A stretch of 64,000 nucleotides of DNA from Verrucomicrobiales bacterium (GCA_029210205.1 JARGOD010000001.1:62001-126000); one strand, 5' to 3'; positions 27,194 to 36,986 are shown, counted from the stretch's first letter. Notes: generated by a model not told the origin, from the sequence alone. Translations and numbers: made by a program.

Positions 27194-28627
27194 TTATCGA
27201 CCGGAGCGTTTCGCTGCCTCCACTCCGAGCTGACGAAAGCGCTTGTAGCCTTCCTCACTGAGAAGTGGATCGTTCGTTTCTTTCTGCCACTCGAGGAGCG
27301 CTTCCTTCATTGTCGCCATATGCTCTGTATGCTCTGGCTCTTCAGAAAGGTCGATAAACTCGACCGGGTCGTTTTTTAGATCGTAGAACTCCCATTCGGG
27401 GGGATTTCCATAGCGCTGAAAGGCTTTGCCCGCCGGGGTGTCCACGTACTTGGGCTGAGTCGCAAAAACGCCGGTGGGATCTCCATCAACGCGAGTGAGC
27501 GGATTGCCATTTTCAGCGAGAGAATTGTGGATCAATTTAAAGCGGTCATCACGAATTGCTCGGCGCGGAAAGAATCCGGTGGGACCGTGAAAATGGAACT
27601 CACCGACGAGATACTCACGCCATCCATCGGTTGCCGCTTCTGAGGAAAGCACAGCTCTGAGAGACTCACCGTGAAATTCGCGAGGAAATTCAGCACCAAC
27701 AGCGTCGAGAACTGTCGGAACAATATCAGCCGCCGAAACGAGGGCTTCGCTTTCGATGCCAGCCTCAGACACTCCCGGCCAACGCACAATGAAGGGAACC
27801 CTGAGCCCGGACTCGTAGCAGGTCGTTTTACCTCGATTGAAAGGCGGTCCGTGATCTCCTAAGAAGATGACGAGCGTGTCTTCCGATCGGCCTGCCTTCT
27901 CCAGCTCATCGAGGAGGAGCCCAACCCCGACGTCGAGCCGCTTGACGGTGTTGTAATAGTTGGAAGCGCGCTCCCGTGCGACAGGTTCATCGAAACCCTG
28001 GAAATCCCACCCCGGAACGGTGTCCTCAGGAATTGGATCCGCCGGGATCCCTTTCCAGGTCGCCGGGAAAATAGGCTTGCCCTTGGTTTTCTCTTTGTAG
28101 AAGTGGGGATCAGAATAATTCACCATGAGGAAAAAGGGCTTCTCATTCGATGAATTCAGAAACGTGGCGGCGTTCTGGGCGACCGCTTTAACATCGCGTG
28201 TATCCCCCTTTTTCGGACGATAGTCGAAGGGGAAACTGTCTTCCGGCGTGACATGCAGCTTTCCGAGAATGCCGGTGCGGTATCCGGCATTCTTCAAATA
28301 GCCGGGCAAATTTTTCCCCACCTGCGCGGGATCAAGAACAAAGCCGCCATTTGCCAATCCGATCTGCCCGGTCGTGTGCGGGTAGAGCCCGGTAAACATG
28401 GATGATCGTGAAGAGCTGCAACTCGCCTGCGTGACATAAGCGGTCCGAAACATGACACCGCTATCGGCAAGTGCATCGAGCTGGGGCGTTTTGATGTAGG
28501 GATCGCCATAGCAGGACAACTGGAGTCCAAGATCGTCTGCCGTGATCAGTAAAATGTTAGGATCAGCCCGGAGGCTAAGAGCACTGCTGGTAAAAAGTAG
28601 CAACGAACAAAAAATGGTGGTCCTCAT
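27194..28627 (-). CDS. Secreted sulfatase with CSSSR motif
   Basis: 477 residues, signal peptide 1-21. Metal-binding Asp pair at ITADDLG (31-32), HGPPFNRGKTTCYESGLRVPF in mid-protein and a heparan-N-sulfatase-like overall plan. The maturation motif reads C70-S-S-S-R74 instead of the canonical C-x-P/A-S-R; Cys70 and Arg74 are preserved, so formylglycine formation is still plausible. It should remove sulfate from polysaccharides in the periplasm or outside. It is 10 nt downstream of the DUF1592 gene. Confidence 0.87.
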   Translation of the reverse strand: MRTTIFCSLLLFTSSALSLRADPNILLITADDLGLQLSCYGDPYIKTPQLDALADSGVMFRTAYVTQASCSSSRSSMFTGLYPHTTGQIGLANGGFVLDPAQVGKNLPGYLKNAGYRTGILGKLHVTPEDSFPFDYRPKKGDTRDVKAVAQNAATFLNSSNEKPFFLMVNYSDPHFYKEKTKGKPIFPATWKGIPADPIPEDTVPGWDFQGFDEPVARERASNYYNTVKRLDVGVGLLLDELEKAGRSEDTLVIFLGDHGPPFNRGKTTCYESGLRVPFIVRWPGVSEAGIESEALVSAADIVPTVLDAVGAEFPREFHGESLRAVLSSEAATDGWREYLVGEFHFHGPTGFFPRRAIRDDRFKLIHNSLAENGNPLTRVDGDPTGVFATQPKYVDTPAGKAFQRYGNPPEWEFYDLKNDPVEFIDLSEEPEHTEHMATMKEALLEWQKETNDPLLSEEGYKRFRQLGVEAAKRSGR

Positions 28628-28636
28628 AGATAGAAT

Positions 28637-31129
28637 TTATCGGGAACGGAAAATCTCACTGGAGACAGATTCAACAATGAGCGTGCGAAGTCCGAAATCG
28701 TTCTCCTTCACAACCTGAAGAATCTCTTCAATCTCGTATTGATCGACCGGCTCCATGTGTCGGCCCGTTCCATAGCTGAGGACCTGCGTGATCAAATGCT
28801 CAGCGAAAACCTCTTTGCGCGTGTTGAGGAGTGTCTTACGGAACTCCCGAAAATCTTTGAATATTTCGCCCGAAGAGAGTTCCCCACTAGGATCGATCTT
28901 CGGTGCGGGTGCCTTTCCTTTTGGTTTGGGATAACTCAATCGCCAGCGGCCGATCGGATCAAAGGTCTCGAGTCCGAAACCGAGTGGATCGATTTTCCGG
29001 TGACATTCGGCGCAGGTCTTGTCCGAACTGTGCAGTGCGAGACGCTCTCGAATCGTCGTCGCGGCACTGACATCTGAGTCGATCGCGGGCACTTCATCAG
29101 GAGGAAGAGGAGGCTCGACTCCGAGAATGTTCTCCGAGACCCACACGCCGCGAGTTACCGGAGAGGTCTCCACTCCGTTTGCGCTCACGGTGAGAACCCC
29201 GGCCATTCCAAGAAGGCCTCCTCGCTGATTTTGGTTCTCCAGTTTGACTCGTTGAAAACCATCACTGAGGCGCATCGTGTTCTTTTCGGGGAGTTGATAG
29301 AGCTTGGCTAGCTTCTTATCAACGAAGGCATAGTTCGCATCGAGAAAACGATCGATGGGGGCATCTCTCACTAGCAAATCCTGAAAGAAAAGTTGCGCCT
29401 CTTTCTTCATCGACTCGGGTAAATTCTCGGCATAGAAAGCCCGATAGGCATCCCGCGGCGGAGGCATCCCGCCAAGATCGCGAAGATTGAGCCAGCTATC
29501 GAGAAATCCATTGATGAATCCCTTGTAGCGCTTGTCGCCAAGAAGACGCTTTGCCTGCTTCCGAAGTTCCGCTACCTCGGTGAGTTTCCCGGAGGCAGCA
29601 GCCTCAAGGAGTGGCTTATCCGGCGGGAGCGCCCACAGGGCATACGACAACCGCGAGGCGAGGTCATAGGGCCTGAGGCGCCGTTCGTCCTCTTCTGTGA
29701 TTTCGGAAAAGTAGAGAAACGACGGAGAGCAAAGAATCATTTTCACGGCATCGAGAGCGGCCTGCTTCGCTCCAACTTCATCTGCAAGTCGTGCCTCGTA
29801 GGTTTTGCGTATGCTCTCCCTGTCTGCGTCTTCAAGGGGACGTCGAAAGGCCCGCTCGCCAAAAGCGAAGAGTTGCTTCATTGCCTCCTTCTCCTGAAAT
29901 CCATCCGGGCCGAAAACGGCACGCTCTTCCCTCGTCCCTGCTTTCTCCGGAACCGGGCCCGTGATCTTGATCTCGCCTATTTGAATTCGCGGCAAAGCGC
30001 CTTCACGCAGAAGATGAGTTCGACTTACTCCGACTGCCGATACTTTACCTTTGAATTCGTCTTTGTATTTCTTGTTCACCGCGATCACCGAGGCCCGCGA
30101 TTCGAAGGGTCCATTCGGGAAGATGAATCGCGGCGTCTGCCCCGCTTCAAGCCAAACCCGAAAGCTGATCCACTCCGGCTTATCGTCAGGAACCTGCTTC
30201 TGCGCGAGGATTGGCTCAATCGCCTGGGGGTAATGAATATGCCCCGCCGTGACATCACCGGGCACAATCCCAAGGAGAAAAGGTTCGGAGAAATCAATCC
30301 CGAAGATGGACGCATCGTAGTGAGTATCGCGATGCTTTGCCTGAGCGAGGACCTTGATGTCGTAGAGTCCCGAAACAGGGACTCCTTCGAGGAAGTCTTC
30401 GATGTGACCATAGCCGCCCTGCCTCGTATCTGTGTTAGGCTGCTCGTAGAGGCAAAGATACTCGTAATTAAAAACGGACCGGTGGGCTCCGGAAAGCTCT
30501 TCGTATTGCAAGAAGTTGTCTTTGAAATGCCAGGACTTTGGCTCCATTTCATCTTTTCCGAGACGAGCTTCAACGAGGCGATTCGCAGATTGAAAATACT
30601 GATCGAGGAGAAAGCCGGAAGTCACGAGTGACTTGCCAATGGTATCGAGGTGCCGGCTCGTGTTCTCCTTCGGAAAATTGGCCGTCAGCCCGAGAGTATC
30701 GACCCGGCGATCAAAAAGGGTCCTCAGTGTGTTCTCATACTCCCTGCTCGAGAGGCGTCGGATCACGGTGAGCGCGTCGGAGCTTTCGATCTTTCCGTGA
30801 GCAAGCGCAAGGCTGTCTCGCAAGGCACGAATCACGGCAAGGCGTTCCTCATCTGATGGCTGATCCGCTTTCTTCGGCGGCATCTCTTTCAGCGTAACCT
30901 GGTCGATAATTTCCTTAGCGACGATCAAGTCATGAACCGACTCCAGTGGAAGATCGAATCTCTCAAACTCACGATCAGCCTTTTGGACCGCGTCGTCATG
31001 ACACTCAAGACAATATTTGCCAACGAAGTTGAAAATGATTTCCTGATTCGTTGCCTCGTCGGCATTCAACAGAGAAATCGATGCAAAGAAGCAGGCCGCC
31101 TTGAGTGACAACGAAAGTTTCATCCTCAA
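28637..31129 (-). CDS. Cytochrome-like DUF1587/DUF1592/DUF1588/DUF1585 protein
   Basis: 830 residues with an export signal (about 1-23). Order: haem motif CLECH (40-44), DUF1587 (SSREYENTLRTLF), a CBM-like or PA14-like middle region, DUF1595/DUF1592 (PYDLASRLSYALW), DUF1588 (GGLLGMAGVLTVSANGVETSPVTRG) with a second CxxCH (TCAECH) and a C-terminal DUF1585 (YGTGRHMEPVDQYEIEEIL). Unlike the paralogue at 10.9-13.4 kb it lacks an N-terminal LamG domain. It lies 12 nt after the DUF1552 gene. Possibly a multi-domain extracellular c-type cytochrome; activity unknown. Confidence 0.87.
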   Translation of the reverse strand: MRMKLSLSLKAACFFASISLLNADEATNQEIIFNFVGKYCLECHDDAVQKADREFERFDLPLESVHDLIVAKEIIDQVTLKEMPPKKADQPSDEERLAVIRALRDSLALAHGKIESSDALTVIRRLSSREYENTLRTLFDRRVDTLGLTANFPKENTSRHLDTIGKSLVTSGFLLDQYFQSANRLVEARLGKDEMEPKSWHFKDNFLQYEELSGAHRSVFNYEYLCLYEQPNTDTRQGGYGHIEDFLEGVPVSGLYDIKVLAQAKHRDTHYDASIFGIDFSEPFLLGIVPGDVTAGHIHYPQAIEPILAQKQVPDDKPEWISFRVWLEAGQTPRFIFPNGPFESRASVIAVNKKYKDEFKGKVSAVGVSRTHLLREGALPRIQIGEIKITGPVPEKAGTREERAVFGPDGFQEKEAMKQLFAFGERAFRRPLEDADRESIRKTYEARLADEVGAKQAALDAVKMILCSPSFLYFSEITEEDERRLRPYDLASRLSYALWALPPDKPLLEAAASGKLTEVAELRKQAKRLLGDKRYKGFINGFLDSWLNLRDLGGMPPPRDAYRAFYAENLPESMKKEAQLFFQDLLVRDAPIDRFLDANYAFVDKKLAKLYQLPEKNTMRLSDGFQRVKLENQNQRGGLLGMAGVLTVSANGVETSPVTRGVWVSENILGVEPPLPPDEVPAIDSDVSAATTIRERLALHSSDKTCAECHRKIDPLGFGLETFDPIGRWRLSYPKPKGKAPAPKIDPSGELSSGEIFKDFREFRKTLLNTRKEVFAEHLITQVLSYGTGRHMEPVDQYEIEEILQVVKENDFGLRTLIVESVSSEIFRSR

Positions 31130-31141
31130 TTACAGAGCTTG

Positions 31142-32425
31142 CTACGAGAAGCTGCCCGTGCTGGAACCGAACGATTCGATCTCCACTCCCATGCGCTGGG
31201 CTAGATCAACATAGAGATTACAAAGCGGAACTTTGTTGATTCCTGAAGCCTCCACTTTTCTGAACTCTCCGTGACGATAGCCACCGCCCGCAAGAATGAT
31301 TGGAAGGTCAGAGTTCTTGTGAGAGTGCGCGTTTCCGATACCACTGCCGAAAAGAACTGCGGTCGAGTCGAGGAGGGTTTGATCGCCATCTTCAATTTTC
31401 GAAAGCCTCGTCAGGAAGCGGTTGAAATGCTCGATCTGGTATGTCTCCAGCTTGATCAGATTCGCAATCGCCTCTTCGTCGTTTCCATGGTGAGAGAGGC
31501 CGTGGTAGGACTTATCGATACCGAGGTTCTGCGGCAGAAAACATCCCCCGATCTCCAACGTTGAAACGCGAGTCGAATCAGTTTGCAAAGCAAGAGCAAG
31601 CAGCTCGTAGAGCACCGGAAGATCTTCTACCGTGTTCACATTGGAAGGCTTCTCGAACGGTGCTTTCGGCTTGGGATGACTTGCCCAGCGCTCGCGCAAC
31701 TCAAGTCGTTTCTCCACATCTCTGATTGAGGTGAAGTATTCGTCGAGCTTGTCTTTGTCCTCGCGGTTCACTCGCTTTGAAAGTCGATTTGCGTCCTCCA
31801 GAACCGAATCCAGAATCGAAGCTTGAATGCGATTCTCCTCGACCCGTTCGACTTTGCGCTGCTCGGAGTCTTCAACGAAAAGCTTCTCAAACAACTCAGC
31901 CGGTCCTGTGATCGGAGGGACACGCACGCCGGATTTGGTCCAGGCGATCTGGCAGCCACCGTGAATTCCCCCCTCTGATCCAATCGTGAGCGATGGGAAG
32001 CGAGTTTCCACGCCGACCTCATCAGCGATAAACTGATCGAGCGAAACATTCCCATCGGGACGGTTCTGCGCTTCGGAATTCAAGACCCCGGAAAGGAAAG
32101 AGTGCACCGCAAAATGTCCACCTTTGATCCCATGGTCGAGACCACGATAAACCGTCATTTTATCCCGGTTTTCTGAGAGAGGTTTCAGGAGCGTCGTTTC
32201 CTCGTAGCTCTTGCCTTCCGTCTCCGGGAAAAAGGATTTTTGCTGGAATCCAAGAAGGTTGCCTACCGCGACAAAGCGCTTCGCCCCGACGCCGGCACCG
32301 CGAGTTGATTGAATCGCTGCAGACTTACCGGCCTCCTTGGCCATAAGCGAAGGAAGCCCGGGAAGGGCAAGACTTGCTCCCACGGTCCTGAGGACGAATC
32401 GGCGACGGTTGATGGGCTTGGCCAT
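31142..32425 (-). CDS. DUF1552 Tat-exported protein
   Basis: 427 residues. Twin-arginine signal RRRFVLR (7-13) followed by a hydrophobic stretch and cleavage near LMA. The DUF1552 domain follows, with GSEGGIHGG, FGSGIGNAHSHKNSDLPIILAGGG and a final SSTGSFS. It is the first gene of the minus-strand series 32425 to 25961. It precedes its DUF1592 partner, whereas in the pair at 9.5-13.4 kb the DUF1592 gene comes first. Confidence 0.87.
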   Translation of the reverse strand: MAKPINRRRFVLRTVGASLALPGLPSLMAKEAGKSAAIQSTRGAGVGAKRFVAVGNLLGFQQKSFFPETEGKSYEETTLLKPLSENRDKMTVYRGLDHGIKGGHFAVHSFLSGVLNSEAQNRPDGNVSLDQFIADEVGVETRFPSLTIGSEGGIHGGCQIAWTKSGVRVPPITGPAELFEKLFVEDSEQRKVERVEENRIQASILDSVLEDANRLSKRVNREDKDKLDEYFTSIRDVEKRLELRERWASHPKPKAPFEKPSNVNTVEDLPVLYELLALALQTDSTRVSTLEIGGCFLPQNLGIDKSYHGLSHHGNDEEAIANLIKLETYQIEHFNRFLTRLSKIEDGDQTLLDSTAVLFGSGIGNAHSHKNSDLPIILAGGGYRHGEFRKVEASGINKVPLCNLYVDLAQRMGVEIESFGSSTGSFS

Positions 32426-32554
32426 TGTCTAACGTCTTCGTAAATAGATGATTCGCAAATGCCAGCTGGGGACGTTTTGACGTGTCGAATTCAGGCAGCG
32501 TTAGCATCATAAAAAAAATTCGCAACAAAACGCCTTGAGCATCGTTTCAACTGT

Positions 32555-33823
32555 ATGCGCCGATCTACTCTTACGTTTCTTACCATTGCCTTGGCCTCCT
32601 CGACAACGGCCTTCGCTGACTGGACTCAGTTTCGCGGTCCTAATGCCCTCGGAGTTTCAGAAGTTAGCGTCCCGACTTCGTGGAGCTCAACTGAGAATTT
32701 GAAATGGATGACCGAGCTTCCCGGCGAGGGCAGTTCTTCACCGATCATCTCAGGAGATGCCATATTTGTCACCAGCTACACCGGCGAGGGTGACGGCATT
32801 ATGCGTCATCTCATGAAAATCGATTTCAAGAGCGGTGAGATTCTTTGGGAGAAAGCCGTCGCGACTGAGTTTACGGAGGACGCGGCTCGCGGGTACATCA
32901 CGGAACACGGATGGGCAAGCAATACGCCAGTAACAGACGGTGAATCAGTCTTTTGTTACTTTGGGAAAGCAGGTGTCTATGCCTTCGATCTAGACGGCAA
33001 TGAACTCTGGAAGGCCTCGACCGGACCTCAGTCCTCCGGCAAGAGATGGGGATCTGCTTCCAGCCCGATCCTCTTTGGAGATCTTCTCATCGTTCCCGCA
33101 GGCGACGAGACACGCGCGATCATTGCCTTTAATAAGACGACTGGAGAAGAGGCCTGGCGATATGAAAGCCCCGTCACGGAAGAAACTTATGGCACGCCAA
33201 TCATCGTTGAAATCGACGGCTCACGCACGGATCTCGTCTTTGCAGCCGCGACGCGCTGGGTTGGCCTAAATCCTGACACAGGGGAGCAAGTCTGGTTCGC
33301 GAACTACAACCTCCCCGGAAACATGTCGAACACGACTCACCTTTCCGGGGATATTCTCACAATCTCCGGAGGGTTTCCCCGAACGGCGCGTGTTGCCGTC
33401 AAAACTGGTGGAGTTGGCGATATCACCGATGACATACTCTACGACACTCAGAAACCGACGACTTATATGACGATGCCCGTGGAAGTCGATGGCGTTCTTT
33501 ACTGGATCTCAGACAGTGGTATCGCGTTCGCTGCTGAGCCAGGTGAAGCGGAAGAATTGTGGCAGGAGCGAGTCCCCGACCTGAAAGGTGCGGGAGGGCG
33601 CGGAAAGCCATTCTATGCTTCCCCAATCGTCGCTGGCGGGAAAATTTACGTTGTGAGTCGTGCCAATGGCACTTTTGTGATTGAACCGTCGCGTGAGGGT
33701 CTCAAGGTCCTCTCACAGAACACTTTTGAAGACGATGAGACAATTTACAACGCTACTGCTGCGGTCTCTCAAGGTAAGCTTCTCATCCGCTCCCAGAACA
33801 AGCTCTACTGTGTCGGAGAGTAG
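32555..33823 (+). CDS. PQQ-like beta-propeller protein
   Basis: 422 residues with a signal peptide (about 1-21, ending AFA-D). Repeated Trp-docking blades are visible (GEILWEKAVATEF, GNELWKASTG, GEEAWRYESPV, GEQVWFANYN, AEELWQERVPD), as in PQQ-binding-like (BamB-like) propellers of Planctomycetes and Verrucomicrobia. No calcium/PQQ dehydrogenase active-site motifs are evident, so a redox role cannot be claimed. It is divergent from the DUF1552 operon and ends in front of a bidirectional terminator. A paralogue is at 45.3-46.5 kb. Confidence 0.85.
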   Translation: MRRSTLTFLTIALASSTTAFADWTQFRGPNALGVSEVSVPTSWSSTENLKWMTELPGEGSSSPIISGDAIFVTSYTGEGDGIMRHLMKIDFKSGEILWEKAVATEFTEDAARGYITEHGWASNTPVTDGESVFCYFGKAGVYAFDLDGNELWKASTGPQSSGKRWGSASSPILFGDLLIVPAGDETRAIIAFNKTTGEEAWRYESPVTEETYGTPIIVEIDGSRTDLVFAAATRWVGLNPDTGEQVWFANYNLPGNMSNTTHLSGDILTISGGFPRTARVAVKTGGVGDITDDILYDTQKPTTYMTMPVEVDGVLYWISDSGIAFAAEPGEAEELWQERVPDLKGAGGRGKPFYASPIVAGGKIYVVSRANGTFVIEPSREGLKVLSQNTFEDDETIYNATAAVSQGKLLIRSQNKLYCVGE

Positions 33824-33908
33824 GTCTTCCTTCTCTATCCTAGAGTGGCGGGATTCGGAGTTGAATCGATCAGGATGAATCTGCCCCATTTTCCATATTA
33901 GGACGAAA

Positions 33909-33939
33909 AAAGGGCGCAGAATTGTCCTGCGCCCTTTTC
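33909..33939. terminator. Bidirectional intrinsic terminator
   Basis: AAAAGGGCGCAG (33909-33920) pairs perfectly with CTGCGCCCTTTT (33928-33939) across a 7-nt loop. The GC core flanked by A-run and T-run gives a terminator on both strands, placed between the converging PQQ propeller and Gfo/Idh genes. Confidence 0.9.
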
Positions 33940-33961
33940 GAAAATTCTTACGTCGTCAGAA

Positions 33962-35038
33962 TTAAATTGCGACGGGCTTGCCGCTCCCGGCAGACTCATA
34001 GACTGCGTCAATGATCTGCATGAGGGCAAGTCCCTGCTCCGCATTGTTGAGTGGAGCTGACTTGCCTTCGATAGCCTCGATGAAGTTTGCCGCTGAGTTT
34101 ATCCGACCCATGTCTTCGCACTCTTCAACTTCGATCGTCTTGTCGACAGACTTTCCGTCTTCCTGAACGTAGAGCTCGCAGGTATCGATCGCAGTCTCGT
34201 CGTCTCCGTCGGAGCCGAAAAGCCGCTCAACCTTACCTCCCGCAGTGATTCCTTGAAAGACGACAGAAACCTCTTCCCGCTTCACCATCTCGGCCCAGGA
34301 CATCTGAAAACTCAAAGTTTGTCCTGTTTCAAAAGTCACGAAACCATGAGCGGCTGATTCAACATCAGTGACCCCGCCCTCGCGGTCCGGGATCCCCCAC
34401 GGACCTTTGAAATCTTTGTTTGTAATGTGATCATCAAACGTGTTCCCAACGACAAAAGCAGGCTTGGGATTCCCCATGAAATACATCGCGAGATCAAGCA
34501 TGTGGAGCAGGTCGATGACCGGACCACCTCCTGAGAGCGCCTTTGTCGTAAACCAGCCACCGAAACCGGGAATACCAGTGCGACGCGCCCACTTTGCCTG
34601 CGCTGAATTGATTTTTCCAACTACACCGGACTCGATGAACTTCATCATCTCACGAGACTCAGGACGAGCGCGGTTATTGAAGTTAAACATGAGGAATTTG
34701 CCTGCCTTGTCGCGGGCGGCGATCATTTCCTCAACCTCGGGAGCACTGATCGCAGGCGGCTTCTCGCAAAAGACATGCTTACCAGCTTCGAGAGCTTGAA
34801 TCGCGAGAGGAGCATGAAACTTGTTCGGAACAATAATTGAAACCGCATCGATATCGCTCGCGAGCATTTCTGCAACGTCCCCATATGAAGTGGGGATATC
34901 GTTCGACTCAGCCGAAGCCTTTGCCGCCTCTGCATTCACATCCGCCATCGCGACGACTTCGGCGCCGGCCTGACGAAATCCTGCTATATGATAGTGGGCC
35001 ATTCCGCCCGCTCCGATCACTCCTACTTTGATTGCCAT
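33962..35038 (-). CDS. Gfo/Idh/MocA family oxidoreductase
   Basis: 358 residues. Rossmann fold GVIGAGGMAHYHIAGFRQAG (6-25), catalytic EKP motif (CEKPPAISAPEV) and C-terminal substrate domain with WGIPDREGG. Predicted cytosolic NAD(P)-dependent oxidoreductase acting on a sugar-like substrate. It stands between a terminator and the OmpH-like gene; the latter ends upstream on the same strand about 47 nt away, so co-transcription is possible but not indicated by function. Confidence 0.88.
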   Translation of the reverse strand: MAIKVGVIGAGGMAHYHIAGFRQAGAEVVAMADVNAEAAKASAESNDIPTSYGDVAEMLASDIDAVSIIVPNKFHAPLAIQALEAGKHVFCEKPPAISAPEVEEMIAARDKAGKFLMFNFNNRARPESREMMKFIESGVVGKINSAQAKWARRTGIPGFGGWFTTKALSGGGPVIDLLHMLDLAMYFMGNPKPAFVVGNTFDDHITNKDFKGPWGIPDREGGVTDVESAAHGFVTFETGQTLSFQMSWAEMVKREEVSVVFQGITAGGKVERLFGSDGDDETAIDTCELYVQEDGKSVDKTIEVEECEDMGRINSAANFIEAIEGKSAPLNNAEQGLALMQIIDAVYESAGSGKPVAI

Positions 35039-35085
35039 AAATGTAAGTTTTACTCTGAAATTTGAAATTTGCTAGAATCCGCAGC

Positions 35086-35685
35086 CTAATCCTCCGGTTC
35101 ACCCTCGCCGCTCGGCTCATTACCGGCAGTATCTGTTGTCTCGGGAGCCGCCTCCACAGGAATTTCAACTTTCATCCCTGCCTCCTCTGCCATCTTGGCA
35201 GTCAACTCAGTGATATCGACTTCTGCAACAGAAGCGATGAAAGGCGGCGTAACTTTCATGAGAACAACGTCGAGATCCTTCTCCTCGGCCGCCTTTAAGG
35301 CGATCGGTTCGATTTGAATTCTAAACTCACTAATCAAGCGAGCGCGCTCTTGTGCGAGGGTCTGTTGAGCTTGGGCCTTAAGACGATTGAATTCAGCATT
35401 GAGCTGTTGATTCGATGCCAATATCTGGCGTCGCTGTTCCTCTGTCGGGTTTTCCCCCGCGGACTGCTCCAAACCGGTCATTTGGCTTTGCAGCTGGGCC
35501 TGGGTCTTTTTCAAATCTTCATTCAACTGGTTTTGCATCTCGATGAGATCAACCTGAACCTTCTCTTCCACACCAAGGTGCCGAGCAACCGCATCAATAT
35601 CGAGGACCGCAACGCCTCCTTTCTGCGCGCTGGCAGAACAAAGCAGGAGAATGGTCGTAAACGTTGCCAGTATAAACTTCATCAT
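35086..35685 (-). CDS. OmpH/Skp-like periplasmic chaperone
   Basis: 199 residues from the ATG at 35685 (a TTG two codons upstream is possible). Signal peptide about 1-20 ending in SASA. The mature protein opens GGVAVLDIDAVARHLG, then a long Gln/Glu-rich helical hairpin (about 45-125) and LISEFRIQIEPIALKAAEEKDLDVVL, the pattern of Skp/OmpH chaperones that escort outer-membrane proteins. The tail is acidic and low-complexity (Pro/Glu/Gly/Asp). bamA or lpx genes, the usual neighbours, are absent here, so this may be a paralogue. Confidence 0.75.
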   Translation of the reverse strand: MMKFILATFTTILLLCSASAQKGGVAVLDIDAVARHLGVEEKVQVDLIEMQNQLNEDLKKTQAQLQSQMTGLEQSAGENPTEEQRRQILASNQQLNAEFNRLKAQAQQTLAQERARLISEFRIQIEPIALKAAEEKDLDVVLMKVTPPFIASVAEVDITELTAKMAEEAGMKVEIPVEAAPETTDTAGNEPSGEGEPED

Positions 35686-35843
35686 AGTCAAAATTCGAAA
35701 TTTGGTAAGGCGCCGAACCTAGACCAGAGTGGGGCTGAAAGTCCAGATATTTTACTATGCCAGTCGGATAGCTTGACTGAATAAATACACCTCATGAAAC
35801 GTCCTTCAAAGATCTGTAAGTCCACTCCGGTGCAGTATCTTCT

Positions 35844-36980
35844 ATGACGGAATCTACGAAAAATCTCTCGGCATCGTGTCTGGTATCAAGTCCATTTGAT
35901 CAAGAATTGATTCAACAAGCCGCTCATGCCTGCCTAAATAAGCTCGGCAGCGATCCCGACCTTGTCGTTGCCTTTGTCACGTCTGACTACAAACCTCATC
36001 TGAAGGCATTGACTGAATCGCTCCAGATCGATGGTCATGCCTCTACGATTATCGGCGGCAGCGCCTGTGGATTGGCGGGAGTAAGCCGCGAGCAGGAGCA
36101 CATCAGCGGAATTTCCCTGCTTTTCCTTTGCATGCCAGAGACAGACATCAAAATCGGCGAAGATATCGTTTCGGGCGCGATTCCCGATGCAGCGCTCTTG
36201 CTCAGCAACCCTCTCGAAACCACTTTTGATTCCCTGCTTGAAAAATGGGACGACAAATTTCCGGGCTGTCCTCTCGTCGGAGGAAATATCACAGGAGGAC
36301 CGGATGAGGAAGCTCTCTTCTTGTTCAATGAGTGCGGCGAGGTCATTTCAGGAAGTCTTCTCGCGCACTTCACCGGCGGGGTCAAAGTTGAGTCACTCGT
36401 CGCTCCGGGATGTCGGCCGATCGGGAACCCTATGGTCGTCACTGAAGCAGAGGGCGATGAGGTCCTCTCACTCGGACGCCGGGAACCTTTCGATGTTCTC
36501 GAGGAAACGTTCTCGGCCCTTGGTGAAGATCTCCAGATCGAGGCTGAGGGAAACATCTTCGCCGGGGTGGTCATCAATGAGCAAACGGACGAGTTCGAAA
36601 GTGGCGATTTCAGAATTCACCAAATTGTCAGTGCGAGGCTTGAGGATGGCCGCCTCAAGCTAGGTTCTCCGGTCAGGGCCGGTCAAACGATGCAGTTCCA
36701 GCTTCGCGATTCGCTCGCTGCCGAGATGCTGCTACGATCAGAGTGTGATCGAATTTTTGAGGCTTCAGGAAAGCCGTTTGCTGCCCTTCTCTTTATGGGG
36801 ATGGGCCGCGGCAAGAATCTTTTCGGTGTGGAAGACCGCAATGTGAGAACTTTTGAGGAAACATTCGGGAAGGTACCTCTGACAGGAATTCATTCGTTTG
36901 GTGAGGTGGGTTCTGCTAGTTCCATGACCGAGCGCCACGATCATTCCATCTGCGGGGCACTTTTTTATTCAAAGGATTGA
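35844..36980 (+). CDS. FIST domain protein
   Basis: 378 residues, no signal peptide or membrane segment. An N-terminal FIST_N domain (about 30-215) shows GGSACGLAGVSREQE and FPGCPLVGGNITGG, and a C-terminal FIST_C (about 225-370) shows ALLFMGMGRGKNLFG and FGEVGS. FIST domains are cytosolic sensory modules thought to bind small ligands such as amino acids. Here the protein has no attached output domain. It converges with a GAF-subtilase operon, 6 nt between ends. A 17-codon ORF (35794-35847) overlaps its start by ATGA. Confidence 0.85.
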   Translation: MTESTKNLSASCLVSSPFDQELIQQAAHACLNKLGSDPDLVVAFVTSDYKPHLKALTESLQIDGHASTIIGGSACGLAGVSREQEHISGISLLFLCMPETDIKIGEDIVSGAIPDAALLLSNPLETTFDSLLEKWDDKFPGCPLVGGNITGGPDEEALFLFNECGEVISGSLLAHFTGGVKVESLVAPGCRPIGNPMVVTEAEGDEVLSLGRREPFDVLEETFSALGEDLQIEAEGNIFAGVVINEQTDEFESGDFRIHQIVSARLEDGRLKLGSPVRAGQTMQFQLRDSLAAEMLLRSECDRIFEASGKPFAALLFMGMGRGKNLFGVEDRNVRTFEETFGKVPLTGIHSFGEVGSASSMTERHDHSICGALFYSKD

Positions 36981-36986
36981 GCTGGC

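Noticed and set aside
30051-30631. Long plus-strand frames opposite the DUF1592 gene
   Set aside because: They are antisense to a clearly conserved DUF1592 coding region and show no domain or signal of their own.
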